Of a DNA stretch of 64,000 nt, positions 16,127 to 23,735 are shown one piece after another. Within the stretch, counting starts at the first letter, position 1. Every line of letters begins with the position of its first letter. A program made the position numbers and the translations under genes. Source of the DNA: Microbacterium sp. Root166 (GTDB lineage Bacteria; Actinomycetota; Actinomycetes; Actinomycetales; Microbacteriaceae); the NCBI RefSeq assembly GCF_001427145.1, contig NZ_LMGL01000004.1, forward strand, positions 248,001 through 312,000, written 5' to 3'. The notes beneath the pieces were generated by a model. The model was not told the origin of the DNA. It worked only from the letters and a program-made list of their open reading frames with translations, and ran no database searches.

Positions 16127-16608
16127 GGCTCCCCGCCCAGCAGCTTGCCGTACCAGCGGCTCGCGTTCGGGTTGTCGTTGTACGGCTCGATGGCGCTGAA
16201 TCCGGTGCGGCCGTAGAGCGCCGCGGCGGCCTCGAGGGAGTGGTGCGTGTCGAGGACGAGCTCGTCGGCGCCCAGTTCGCGCGCCCGCTTCTCGAGACCC
16301 TCGAGGAGCACCCGTCCCCAGCCGCGTCCGCGCGTCGCGGGACGCAGGTAGAGGTGCTTCACCTCGTAGCGCCGGCCGTGGACGCCGTCCTGCAGCAGGC
16401 GGATGCCTCCGCACCCCACCGGTCGACCCTCGTCGTCGTCCAGCACGAGGAAGACCCCCGCCGGAGGCACGAATGCCGCGGGCGCGGGGAAGGTCGTGGT
16501 GTAGACGACGTGCTGCGCCGCGAAGCCGACCTCGCGAGAGCGGAAGTACTCCGCGAGCAGCTCGCGCGCGGCGGCGTCGTCGACGGGGGATTCGCGAAGT
16601 GTTGCCAC
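16114..16608 (-). CDS. GNAT-family N-acetyltransferase
   Basis: An acetyltransferase-fold protein of 164 residues. The acetyl-CoA loop is YLRPATRGRGWGRVLLEGLEKRARELG (about 96-122), followed by LDTHHSLEAAAALYGRTGFSAIEPYNDNP, the usual beta5/alpha4 end of the fold. The GTG start at 16608 lies 6 nt after TACGCT (16620-16615 on the minus strand), a leaderless-type arrangement. Acceptor unknown. Confidence 0.85.
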   Translation of the reverse strand: MATLRESPVDDAAARELLAEYFRSREVGFAAQHVVYTTTFPAPAAFVPPAGVFLVLDDDEGRPVGCGGIRLLQDGVHGRRYEVKHLYLRPATRGRGWGRVLLEGLEKRARELGADELVLDTHHSLEAAAALYGRTGFSAIEPYNDNPNASRWYGKLLGGEPQTG

Positions 16609-16666
16609 CGTTCCAGCGTAGGCGGCGACGCGGCCGGGGGCGCCGGGCGGGCGACGGGTCCCGCCC

Positions 16667-16672
16667 TAGGAT
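16667..16672 (+). promoter_or_regulatory. -10 hexamer TAGGAT of dapB, leaderless type
   Basis: Seven bases separate this hexamer from ATG 16680, so transcription should start at or next to the start codon. An upstream in-frame ATG (16671) overlaps the hexamer itself and so cannot be the start. Confidence 0.55.
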
Positions 16673-16679
16673 GGTGGAC

Positions 16680-17498
16680 ATGACGACGCGCGTGGCCATC
16701 GTGGGCGGCACCGGCAAGCTCGGTGGGATCATCCGCGAGGTGGTCGAGCAGGAGGACGCCTACGAGGTCGTCTCGGTGCTCTCGTCCCGGTCCGAGCTCA
16801 GCGAGCTCGACGGTGCTGACCTCGTGATCGACGCCTCCACCCCGGCTGTCTCGATCGATGTCGTGCGCGCTGCCGTCGAGCGCGGCATCAACGTCCTCGT
16901 CGGAACGTCCGGCTGGTCGGCCGAGCGCATCGCGCTCATCCGTCCGCTCGTCGAAGCCGCCGGAACCGGCGCGGTGTTCATCCCCAACTTCTCGCTCGGC
17001 TCGGTCCTCGGCTCGGCGCTCGCGGCCGCTGCCGCCCCTTTCTTCCCGTCGATCGAGATCGTCGAGGCCCACCGCGAGACCAAGATCGACTCGCCGAGCG
17101 GCACCGCCGTGCGCACGGCGGAGCTGATCGCGGCCGCGCGCGCCGACGTGGGCCCGGTCGAGTCGCCGCACGTCGATCAGCGCGCGCGGGGTCAGCAGGT
17201 GGCCAGCGTCCCGATCCACTCGCTTCGCCGTCCGGGCGTCATGGCCCGGCAGGAGACGATCCTCGCCGGTGCGGGCGAGTCGCTCACGATCGCCCACGAC
17301 ACCATCGAGCCCGCCCTCGCGTATGCCCCCGGCATCCGGCTGGCGCTCGCCCATGCGCAGACCGCCCGCGGTGTCGTCGTGGGCCTCGACAGCTTTCTCG
17401 ACATCGGCATCCGCAGGGCGCACGCCGAGCCGGCAGCGGTCCCGCCGGTCGAGGAGGGCGGGGTCCCGGGGCAGGTGGCACGGGCCACCGGCGCATGA
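16680..17498 (+). CDS. dapB: 4-hydroxy-tetrahydrodipicolinate reductase
   Basis: Reduces the dapA product in lysine/meso-diaminopimelate synthesis; 272 residues. The nucleotide loop VAIVGGTGKLGG is at 5-16. The catalytic segment is IVEAHRETKIDSPSGTAVRTAE (about 126-147), where the family usually has E-x-HH-x2-K-x-D-x-PSGTA. The second His of HH is Arg here, but the catalytic Lys and SGTA loop are kept. The end HAQTARGVVVGLDSFLDIGI is somewhat diverged from the usual RxxFa/GVlxAiefL. The next gene overlaps by ATGA. Confidence 0.9.
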   Translation: MTTRVAIVGGTGKLGGIIREVVEQEDAYEVVSVLSSRSELSELDGADLVIDASTPAVSIDVVRAAVERGINVLVGTSGWSAERIALIRPLVEAAGTGAVFIPNFSLGSVLGSALAAAAAPFFPSIEIVEAHRETKIDSPSGTAVRTAELIAAARADVGPVESPHVDQRARGQQVASVPIHSLRRPGVMARQETILAGAGESLTIAHDTIEPALAYAPGIRLALAHAQTARGVVVGLDSFLDIGIRRAHAEPAAVPPVEEGGVPGQVARATGA

Positions 17499-17944
17499 GC
17501 GCACGCATCGGCGTCGCCGTGATGGCGGTGCTGCTGGCGCTGTACGTCGTGCTCGTCGCCCAGCGGGCGTGGCTGCTGCTGACCAGCGGCGACCCCGTCG
17601 GCGTGACCATGGGTGCGGCGCTGGTGGTGCTGCCGCTCATCGCCACGTGGGCGATCGGGCGCGAGCTGTGGTTCGGCGTGCGCGCTCAGCGGCTCGGCGA
17701 GCGGCTCGGAGCGGAAGGCGGACTGCCGGAGGAGGAGGTCTCGGTGCGTCCGAGCGGGCGAGCGGTCCGCGCGGACGCCGACGCCCTCTTCCCGCGCTAC
17801 CGGGCCGAGGTCGAGGCGCACCCCGACGACTGGCGCGCGTGGTACCGACTCGGAGTCGCATACGACGCGTCCGGGGATCGGCGAAGAGCCCGCGATGCGG
17901 TGCGCCGGGCCATCCGGCTGGAACGGACCGATCGTCCTGCTTAA
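17495..17944 (+). CDS. Membrane-anchored TPR-like hypothetical protein
   Basis: A 149-residue protein with two N-terminal membrane helices (about 5-30 and 38-58) and a cytosolic C-terminus resembling one tetratricopeptide unit: PRYRAEVEAHPDDWRAWYRLGVAYDASGDRRRARDAVRRAIRLE. Start ATG overlaps dapB stop by four bases, so the genes are translationally coupled. No specific function recognised. Confidence 0.8.
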   Translation: MSARIGVAVMAVLLALYVVLVAQRAWLLLTSGDPVGVTMGAALVVLPLIATWAIGRELWFGVRAQRLGERLGAEGGLPEEEVSVRPSGRAVRADADALFPRYRAEVEAHPDDWRAWYRLGVAYDASGDRRRARDAVRRAIRLERTDRPA

Positions 17945-17947
17945 GCC

Positions 17948-18877
17948 TCAGTCCGCGGCGGGCACCGTGGCCGCGACGGCGTCTTCCACCGTGCGGTGGC
18001 GGAAGACGAAGCCCGACTCCTGCAGCACCGCCGGCACGACGTCCATGTCGGACGTGAGCACCGCCTCGGTCGCGTCGGCTCCGAGCGCGAGTCGCATCGC
18101 CCACACCGGCGCACGCAGCACGAAGGGCCGGTTCATCCGCCGCGCGAGCGCGAAGCCGAGGTCGTTGGCGGTGGCGCGGGTCGGACCCGTGAGATTGACG
18201 GGCCCCTCGATGCCGGCATCCATCGCGTGACGGATCGCGCGCACCTCGTCCTCGAGCGAGATCCACGGCCAGACCTGCGTCCCGCGCCCGATCGGTCCGC
18301 TCAGGCCGAGCCGCGTCAGCAGCATGAGCGGCCCGAGGACGCCCTTCGGATGGATGATCGGGGCCGTGCGCAGCAGCGTGACCCGCGCATCATCGCCGGC
18401 GGCCCGCGCGGCGCCCTCCCACTCACCGCAGAGGTCGGCGAGGAACGTCTCGCCCCGGCGTGCGTGCTCGGTCAGTCGTGCGCCGGGCGCTGAGCCGTAG
18501 TAGCCGACCGCCGATGCGGTGAGGAAGGCCGGGGCATCCCCTCCCAGCTCCCTGACCGCCCGCGCGATCGCCTGAGTCGGCGTCACCCGCGACCACAGCA
18601 GGGTGTTCTTGTAGTGGTCGGTCCACGGGAATCTGCCGATGCTGGCGCCGTTGAGACCGACGACCGCCTCGGCGCCGTCGAGGACGCCGGGGTCGAGCGG
18701 CCGTGCGTCGGTCAGCCACTCGACCTCGTCGGGCTCCTCGGCGGGTCGCCGGACGAGCCGCGTGACCTCGATGCCGTCGCCGCGCAGGCTCTCGACGAGC
18801 GCGGAGCCGATGAGCCCCGACGCCCCCGCGACGACGACTCTGCGGCCGTCGTGCGAGCGGTCAGGGTCTTCAGGCAA
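17948..18877 (-). CDS. TIGR01777 family NAD(P)-dependent epimerase-like protein
   Basis: An extended short-chain dehydrogenase of 309 residues, the YfcH/SDR39U1 type. The Rossmann loop is VVVAGASGLIGSALVESL (about 14-31). Family markers are VVGLNGASIGRFPWTDHYKNTLLWSRVTPTQAI, TASAVGYYGSAP (the YYG replacing the SDR YxxxK) and GRGTQVWPWISLEDEVRAI. Start is TTG 18877, overlapping the OsmC gene by 8 bases. Enzymatic role is not established for the family. Confidence 0.9.
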   Translation of the reverse strand: MPEDPDRSHDGRRVVVAGASGLIGSALVESLRGDGIEVTRLVRRPAEEPDEVEWLTDARPLDPGVLDGAEAVVGLNGASIGRFPWTDHYKNTLLWSRVTPTQAIARAVRELGGDAPAFLTASAVGYYGSAPGARLTEHARRGETFLADLCGEWEGAARAAGDDARVTLLRTAPIIHPKGVLGPLMLLTRLGLSGPIGRGTQVWPWISLEDEVRAIRHAMDAGIEGPVNLTGPTRATANDLGFALARRMNRPFVLRAPVWAMRLALGADATEAVLTSDMDVVPAVLQESGFVFRHRTVEDAVAATVPAAD

Positions 18878-19295
18878 GCGTCGCCTCGATGGTGATCTCG
18901 ACGCCCGCCAGTGCCTGCGACACCGGGCAGCCGGCCTTGGCCTCCTGCGCGAGGCGCTCGAACTCGTCCGCGTCCAGGCCGGGCACGACCGCGTTGACGT
19001 TGAGGTGGCTGCCGGTGATGCCCGTGCCGGGCTTGAACGTGACGGATGCCGTGGTGTCGATCGACTCGGGAGGGGTGCCGTTCTCAGCCAGCGCGAGGGA
19101 GAACGCCATGCTGAAGCACGACGAGTGCGCAGCGGCGATGAGCTCTTCGGGCGTGGTCACCGAGGTCGATCCCTCGCTGCGGGCCTTCCAGTTCACATCG
19201 AACGTTCCGAGTCCCGACGAGACGAACGTCACCTCGCCGGACCCGTCGAAGAGTCCGCCGTTCCAGACGGTGGTGGCTTCGCTCGTGACGGTCAT
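18870..19295 (-). CDS. OsmC family peroxidase-like protein
   Basis: A 141-residue OsmC/Ohr-fold protein that by family reduces organic hydroperoxides with two redox cysteines. Both are present: Cys60 in AAAHSSCFSMAFS and Cys123 in AKAGCPVSQAL. The N-terminal TTVWNGGLFDGSGEVTFVSSG and SVTTPEELIAAAHSSCF are the OsmC (not Ohr) subgroup pattern. ATG 19295 follows GGAGGC with good spacing. It sits on the same strand as a thioredoxin-like protein and DUF4395 gene upstream, a redox-related neighbourhood. Confidence 0.93.
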   Translation of the reverse strand: MTVTSEATTVWNGGLFDGSGEVTFVSSGLGTFDVNWKARSEGSTSVTTPEELIAAAHSSCFSMAFSLALAENGTPPESIDTTASVTFKPGTGITGSHLNVNAVVPGLDADEFERLAQEAKAGCPVSQALAGVEITIEATLA

Positions 19296-19404
19296 GGGTG
19301 CCTCCGTTTCGCGCCCGCAGGCCGGGCGCCTCGCGGTCAGCCTAACCGCGGAGGATGCCGCGGCGCGACGGGTTGACGGCGGTTCCCCGCCCGCTCGATC
19401 GCGC

Positions 19405-19944
19405 TCAGGCGGCGCTCGGACGAGCTCGTCCGACGAGGCCCGTGCGCTGCAGCAGGAGATACAGCATGCAGCCGAGGCAGACCCCGAACGCGGCGTTGAG
19501 GAATGCGGCGATGAACGCCATGGCAGCTGTGACGGGGAGCGCCCACGGCACGCCGAGAAGGTGGAGCACCAGGCCGATCCCGACCACGAAGAGTCCGACC
19601 CCCTGGGCGAAGCGCGGAGGACGAGGATCCTCGAGGTCGGTGGGGGGAGCGAGCCGGGGCGCGACGACCTTGCGGTAGAGCACACCCCATGGCGCCGTCC
19701 GCGGGGAGAGCACTCCCCACAGGAACAGCAGCGCGATGACGGCGAGCAGGAGGAAGCCCGGGGTCGACATGCGCTCGGCGACGGGAGCGTTCGAGAGAGC
19801 CCAGCCGTCCGGTCCGTACGCGGTCGACAGCCCCGTCAGGGTCAGGAACACGGCGACCAGCAGCAGCAGCGACGTGATCCCGGCCGCGAAGCGGGGACCG
19901 CGGGGGTCGATGCCGCGAGGGGTGGCGCTCGTCCGGTCAGACAT
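19405..19944 (-). CDS. DUF4395 membrane protein
   Basis: A membrane protein of 179 residues with four helices: about 22-42 and 66-84 in the first half, then the DUF4395 core PPRFAQGVGLFVVGIGLVLHLLGVPWALPVTAAMAFIAAFLNAAFGVCLGCMLYLLL. The C-x2-C pair in FGVCLGCML is conserved in the family and suggests a thiol-redox or metal role. ATG 19944 is chosen for GGAGGG five bases upstream. It overlaps the thioredoxin-like gene by 8 bases; this pairing is common in actinobacteria and implies a joint redox function. Confidence 0.88.
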   Translation of the reverse strand: MSDRTSATPRGIDPRGPRFAAGITSLLLLVAVFLTLTGLSTAYGPDGWALSNAPVAERMSTPGFLLLAVIALLFLWGVLSPRTAPWGVLYRKVVAPRLAPPTDLEDPRPPRFAQGVGLFVVGIGLVLHLLGVPWALPVTAAMAFIAAFLNAAFGVCLGCMLYLLLQRTGLVGRARPSAA

Positions 19945-20374
19945 CGGCACCCTCCGCGATGAGGCGGTTCAGTTCGAGCTCCAGCACCTCACGACTCGGT
20001 GTCCCACCGAACCGCGTCTGGATCACGCCGTCCCGATCCAGGACGAGCGTGGTGGGGGTCTGGAGGATGTGGAAGTGCTTGGCGATGTCGGGCCGGTGCG
20101 TCAGATCGACGTCGAGGTGGCGCACACCGGCATGCGAATCTGCGATGTCCGACAGGGTGCGGTGCACGCCGGGGCAGCGGGCGCAGAGCTCGGTGCTGAA
20201 CTGCAGCAGGGTGGCCACCTCGCCCAGGGCGTCCGCGCCGAGCCGCTGCGGTTCGACCACCTCGTGCGCGATGTGGCGCTGCGGCCGGGACTGGCTCCAC
20301 CGGATGAACGCACCCGCGGCCACGGTCACCGCGAGGAGTGCGGTGATGGCGACGAGCGCGGTGACCAGGTTCAC
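19937..20374 (-). CDS. Membrane-anchored thioredoxin-like protein
   Basis: A 145-residue protein with one N-terminal membrane helix (about 3-24) and a thioredoxin fold. The redox motif is CARC at 64-67 in FSTELCARCPGVHRTL. The cis-proline is in LQTPTTLVLDRDG (Pro107). The GTG start at 20374 has TAGCCT (20388-20383 on the minus strand) 8 nt upstream and no ribosome site. Orientation is uncertain; it may pass electrons to the DUF4395 CxxC. Divergent from thyA. Confidence 0.88.
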   Translation of the reverse strand: MNLVTALVAITALLAVTVAAGAFIRWSQSRPQRHIAHEVVEPQRLGADALGEVATLLQFSTELCARCPGVHRTLSDIADSHAGVRHLDVDLTHRPDIAKHFHILQTPTTLVLDRDGVIQTRFGGTPSREVLELELNRLIAEGADV

Positions 20375-20491
20375 AACTGATCAGGCTATATCTGTTCCGG
20401 CCGGGCGGGCGCCGCACCGCGATTGTGACGCTCCCGGCGTAACAGAGCCGGGACCCGGAGGGCGCGGTGGCGCGCGTCAGCAAGCCGGGGG

Positions 20492-20519
20492 TCTGGGGCG
20501 GAGCCCCAGAGAGTAACGT
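20492..20519 (+). promoter_or_regulatory. thyA promoter with palindrome over the -35 position
   Basis: TAACGT (20514-20519) lies 7 nt before the GTG of thyA. TCTGGGGC-GGA-GCCCCAGA (20492-20510), a perfect 8-bp inverted repeat, covers the expected -35 region. A protein bound there would block transcription. Confidence 0.45.
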
Positions 20520-20526
20520 GGCAGCC

Positions 20527-21336
20527 GTGACCACGGCGATCCCCACTCCCTACGAGGACCTCCTGCGCGATGTGCTGGAGAACGGCACGCACAAAGACGA
20601 CCGGACGGGCACGGGCACGACCAGCTCCTTCGGCCGGCAGATCCGCTTCGACCTGTCGCAGGGCTTCCCGCTCATCACGACCAAGCGGGTGCACTTCAAG
20701 TCGATCGCGTACGAGCTTCTCTGGTTCCTGCGCGGCGAGTCGAACGTGCGCTGGCTGCAGGAGCACGGCGTGACGATCTGGGACGAGTGGGCCGACGCCG
20801 ACGGCGAGCTGGGGCCGGTCTACGGCGTCCAGTGGCGCTCCTGGCCCCGGCCGGACGGCTCGCACATCGATCAGATCGCGCTCGTCATCGACCAGATCCG
20901 CAGCAACCCGGACTCCCGCCGGCTGCTCGTGTCGGCCTGGAATCCGGCCGACATCCCCGACATGGCGCTCGCTCCGTGCCACGCGATGTTCCAGTTCTAC
21001 GTCGCCGACGGCAAGCTGTCGTGCCAGCTGTACCAGCGCAGCGCCGACCTCTTCCTCGGGGTTCCCTTCAACATCGCGTCGTACGCACTTCTGACCCTGA
21101 TGGTCGCTCAGCAGACCGGTCTCGAGCCCGGCGACTTCGTCTGGACGGGCGGCGACTGCCACATCTACGACAACCACGTCGAGCAGGTGCGCGAGCAGCT
21201 CACCCGCGAGCCGTACCCGTACCCGACGTTCCGCTTCGCGCGCGAGCCCGAGACGATCTTCGACTACGCCTTCGACGACTTCGTCATCGAGGACTACCAG
21301 CACCACCCGGCCATCCGCGGGGCGGTCGCGGTGTGA
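20527..21336 (+). CDS. thyA: Thymidylate synthase
   Basis: Methylates dUMP to dTMP using 5,10-methylene-tetrahydrofolate; 269 residues. Catalytic Cys151 is in [14 protein letters not shown]. Other markers: [64 protein letters not shown] and [17 protein letters not shown] 20527 is chosen from a -10 TAACGT seven bases upstream and the family N-terminus. folA follows with a GTGA overlap, the usual thyA-folA pair. Confidence 0.97.
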   Translation: MTTAIPTPYEDLLRDVLENGTHKDDRTGTGTTSSFGRQIRFDLSQGFPLITTKRVHFKSIAYELLWFLRGESNVRWLQEHGVTIWDEWADADGELGPVYGVQWRSWPRPDGSHIDQIALVIDQIRSNPDSRRLLVSAWNPADIPDMALAPCHAMFQFYVADGKLSCQLYQRSADLFLGVPFNIASYALLTLMVAQQTGLEPGDFVWTGGDCHIYDNHVEQVREQLTREPYPYPTFRFAREPETIFDYAFDDFVIEDYQHHPAIRGAVAV

Positions 21337-21854
21337 CCTCGCGCGTCGGCCTCATCTGGGCTGAGGCTGCGGGCGGCGTCATCGGCGCCGCCGGCGGGAT
21401 GCCCTGGAACGTGCCCGAAGACATGGCGCACTTCAAGAGCATGACGATGGGCGCTCCCGTCGTGATGGGGCGCCGCACCTGGGAGTCGTTCCCCGATCGC
21501 TTCCGGCCGCTGCCGGGACGGCGGAACATCGTGGTGACTCGGCAGGACTCGTGGGCGGATGCCGGAGCCGAGCGCGCCGCCTCGCTCGAGGCCGCGCTCG
21601 ACCTCGCCGCCGAAGGCGACCCGGAATGGATCTGGGTGATCGGCGGAGGCGAGCTGTTTCGCGAGGCGATCGCCGGCGCCGATCTGCTGGAGGTCACCGA
21701 GCTCGACCTCGTCGTCGACGGCGACACCACCGCGCCCGAGCGCTCGGACTGGCGAACCGAAGCGGTCGACCCGGCGTCCGGCTGGCACACCTCGCGGTCC
21801 GGCATCCGGTACCGCTTCCTCACCCTCGCGCCCCCGACGCCGGAGAAGCCATGA
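21333..21854 (+). CDS. folA: Dihydrofolate reductase
   Basis: Regenerates tetrahydrofolate from the dihydrofolate made by thyA; 173 residues. Signatures: [48 protein letters not shown], with the conserved catalytic-pocket acid in VPEDM and the NADPH-binding [22 protein letters not shown] is the second nucleotide-binding segment and [13 protein letters not shown] the C-terminal substrate region. It overlaps thyA by four bases and the next gene by four bases, so all three are coupled. Confidence 0.96.
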   Translation: MTSRVGLIWAEAAGGVIGAAGGMPWNVPEDMAHFKSMTMGAPVVMGRRTWESFPDRFRPLPGRRNIVVTRQDSWADAGAERAASLEAALDLAAEGDPEWIWVIGGGELFREAIAGADLLEVTELDLVVDGDTTAPERSDWRTEAVDPASGWHTSRSGIRYRFLTLAPPTPEKP

Positions 21855-22615
21855 CGCGGACCGCTCTGATCACGGGGGCGAGTTCAGGCCTGGGTGCCGA
21901 GTACGCGCGCCAGCTCGCCGCGCGGGGCGCCGACCTGATCCTGGTCGCCCGCGACTCGGCCGCGCTCGAGTCGCTCGCCGGCGAGCTCCGCTCCGCGCAC
22001 GGACGGCAGGTCGAGGTGCTCGGTGCCGATCTGCTCGATCCCGCGCAGCGCGCGCTGGTCGAGGAGCGCCTCGCCGATACCTCGCGTCCCGTCGAGATGC
22101 TCGTGAACAACGCGGGGTTCGGGCTCCCGCTCAGCTTCGAGCGCAACGACATCGACGACGAGGTGCGCCATCTCGCGCTGCACGTCGAGGTGCCGATGCG
22201 CCTCACCCACGCGGCGCTCCAGCCCATGCTCGAGCGCGGGCACGGCCGCATCGTCAACGTCGCGTCCGTCGCCGCGTTCATCCCGCGCTCCACCTACGGC
22301 GCCTGCAAGGGGTGGCTCGTCGCCTTCAGTCGCTGGGCCAACGGCCGCTACGCGCCGCGGGGCGTCACCGTCACCGCGGTCTGCCCCGGGTTCACCCACA
22401 CCGATTTCCACGCACGCATGGGCCTGGAGGCCGGCAAGGAAGGCGTCGCGGACGCGCTGTGGCTGGACGCCCGCGACGTGGTGTCGGAGTCGCTGCGCGA
22501 CATCGCCCGCGGGAAGGCCGTCTCGGTGCCGTCGCTGCGCTACCGGCTGCTGGTCGGCCTCACGCGGCTGGTGCCGCCGGGCCTCGCCGCGAGAATCGGC
22601 GAGAGCGGGCGCTGA
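21851..22615 (+). CDS. Short-chain dehydrogenase/reductase
   Basis: A classical SDR of 254 residues. TGASSGLGAEYARQLAARG near residue 8 binds NAD(P)H; MLVNNAGFGLPL carries NNAG; the catalytic Ser/Tyr/Lys are in NVASVAAFIPRSTYGACKGWL (YxxxK = YGACK), followed by VCPGFTHTDFH. The substrate is unknown. Its ATG overlaps the folA stop (ATGA), an uncommon addition to a thyA-folA unit that suggests co-expression rather than proven functional linkage. Confidence 0.9.
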   Translation: MTRTALITGASSGLGAEYARQLAARGADLILVARDSAALESLAGELRSAHGRQVEVLGADLLDPAQRALVEERLADTSRPVEMLVNNAGFGLPLSFERNDIDDEVRHLALHVEVPMRLTHAALQPMLERGHGRIVNVASVAAFIPRSTYGACKGWLVAFSRWANGRYAPRGVTVTAVCPGFTHTDFHARMGLEAGKEGVADALWLDARDVVSESLRDIARGKAVSVPSLRYRLLVGLTRLVPPGLAARIGESGR

Positions 22616-22666
22616 CGGCCCGCTGCGTGAGCGCACTCTGCGGCGGCGCCGGGCGCGGCATCCCGA

Positions 22667-22672
22667 TAACCT
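22667..22672 (+). promoter_or_regulatory. -10 hexamer TAACCT of dapA, leaderless type
   Basis: Six bases separate it from ATG 22679, with no ribosome-binding site between, so the transcript should begin at or beside the ATG. Confidence 0.55.
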
Positions 22673-22678
22673 GATCTC

Positions 22679-23656
22679 ATGACGCACTCGGGCAACCCCT
22701 TCGGACAGGTTCTCGTCGCGCTCGTCACCCCGATGACGGCCGACGGCGAAGTCGATTGGCCCGCGGTCGAGAAGCACATCGACGACGTCATCACCGCAGG
22801 CGCCGACGGCATCGTCGTGACCGGCACCACGGGTGAGACCTCGACCCTCACCGACGCCGAGAAGCTCCGCCTCGTCGAGACGGGCAAGGACGTCGCGGCC
22901 GGCCGCGCCAAGATCATCACGGGCGGCGGCTCGAACGAGACCGCGCACGCCATCGAGCTCTACAAGGCGAGCGAGAAGGCCGGCGCCGACGGCATCATGA
23001 TCGTCACGCCGTACTACAACAAGCCCACGCAGGCCGGCATCCTCACGCACTTCCGCCTCGTCGCCGACGCGACCGACCTGCCCGTGATCCTCTACGACAT
23101 TCCGGGCCGCACCGGCGTTCCGATCAAGTACGAGACGATCCTGCGGCTCGCCAAGCACCCGAACATCCTCGCCATCAAGGACGCGAAGGGCGACTTCAGC
23201 GAGGTCAGCCGCGTGCTCAATCAGACCGACCTGATGTACTTCTCGGGCGACGACGCCAATGTGCTCCCGCACCTCGCGATCGGCGCGACGGGACTCATCG
23301 GCGTCACCGCCAACGTCGCTGCGCAGCCGTACCGCGTGATCGTGGATGCCGTGAACCGCGGTGACCTGAAGGCGGCGACCGCCGCGCACATGCAGCTCGA
23401 GCCGCTGGTGCGCGCCGTCATGACGCACGTGCCCGGCACGGTCTCGGCGAAGTACATCCTGCACGGCCTCGGCCGGATCAGCAGCCCGCGCGTGCGCCTG
23501 CCGCTGGTCGGCCCCGAAGAGTGGGAGGCCGCGAAGATCGAGGACGAGCTCGCGCTCGTGATCGATGTCCCCGGCGCCGACTTCTCCAACTTCCGCCCCG
23601 ACCGCAACGCCGCCGCCGGCGGCGCGCTGCCGAAGGTCTCGGGCACCACCAGATGA
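22679..23656 (+). CDS. dapA: 4-hydroxy-tetrahydrodipicolinate synthase
   Basis: Condenses pyruvate with aspartate semialdehyde, the first committed step to lysine and diaminopimelate; 325 residues, TIM barrel. The Schiff-base lysine is Lys167 in LAIKDAKGD. The TTGE loop is at 50-53 (VTGTTGETSTL), Tyr140 is in ILYDIPGRTG, and YFSGDD closes the site. Like dapB, its start is preceded by a -10 hexamer at leaderless distance. The downstream neighbour is RNase J, an arrangement widespread in actinobacteria, here separated by a terminator-like hairpin. Confidence 0.97.
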   Translation: MTHSGNPFGQVLVALVTPMTADGEVDWPAVEKHIDDVITAGADGIVVTGTTGETSTLTDAEKLRLVETGKDVAAGRAKIITGGGSNETAHAIELYKASEKAGADGIMIVTPYYNKPTQAGILTHFRLVADATDLPVILYDIPGRTGVPIKYETILRLAKHPNILAIKDAKGDFSEVSRVLNQTDLMYFSGDDANVLPHLAIGATGLIGVTANVAAQPYRVIVDAVNRGDLKAATAAHMQLEPLVRAVMTHVPGTVSAKYILHGLGRISSPRVRLPLVGPEEWEAAKIEDELALVIDVPGADFSNFRPDRNAAAGGALPKVSGTTR

Positions 23657-23661
23657 CACCG

Positions 23662-23695
23662 CGCGCCGGTGCACGCTCCCGTGCACGCCGGCGCG
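23662..23695 (+). terminator. Hairpin between dapA and RNase J
   Basis: CGCGCCGG-TGCACG (23662-23675) pairs with CGTGCA-CG-CCGGCGCG (23680-23695), 14 bp with a 2-nt bulge and a 4-nt loop. No T-tract. It could terminate dapA transcripts or separate them from the RNase J message. Confidence 0.7.
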
Positions 23696-23705
23696 ACAAT
23701 CAAGC

Positions 23706-23721
23706 GGATGCCGCGGCATCC
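23706..23721. repeat. Second copy of GGATGCCGCGGCATCC
   Basis: A perfect 16-bp palindrome just before the ribosome-binding site of the RNase J gene; in RNA it would fold immediately upstream of GAGGAGG. The first copy is at 7722-7737. Confidence 0.6.
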
Positions 23722-23735
23722 CGAGGAGGCTGACG

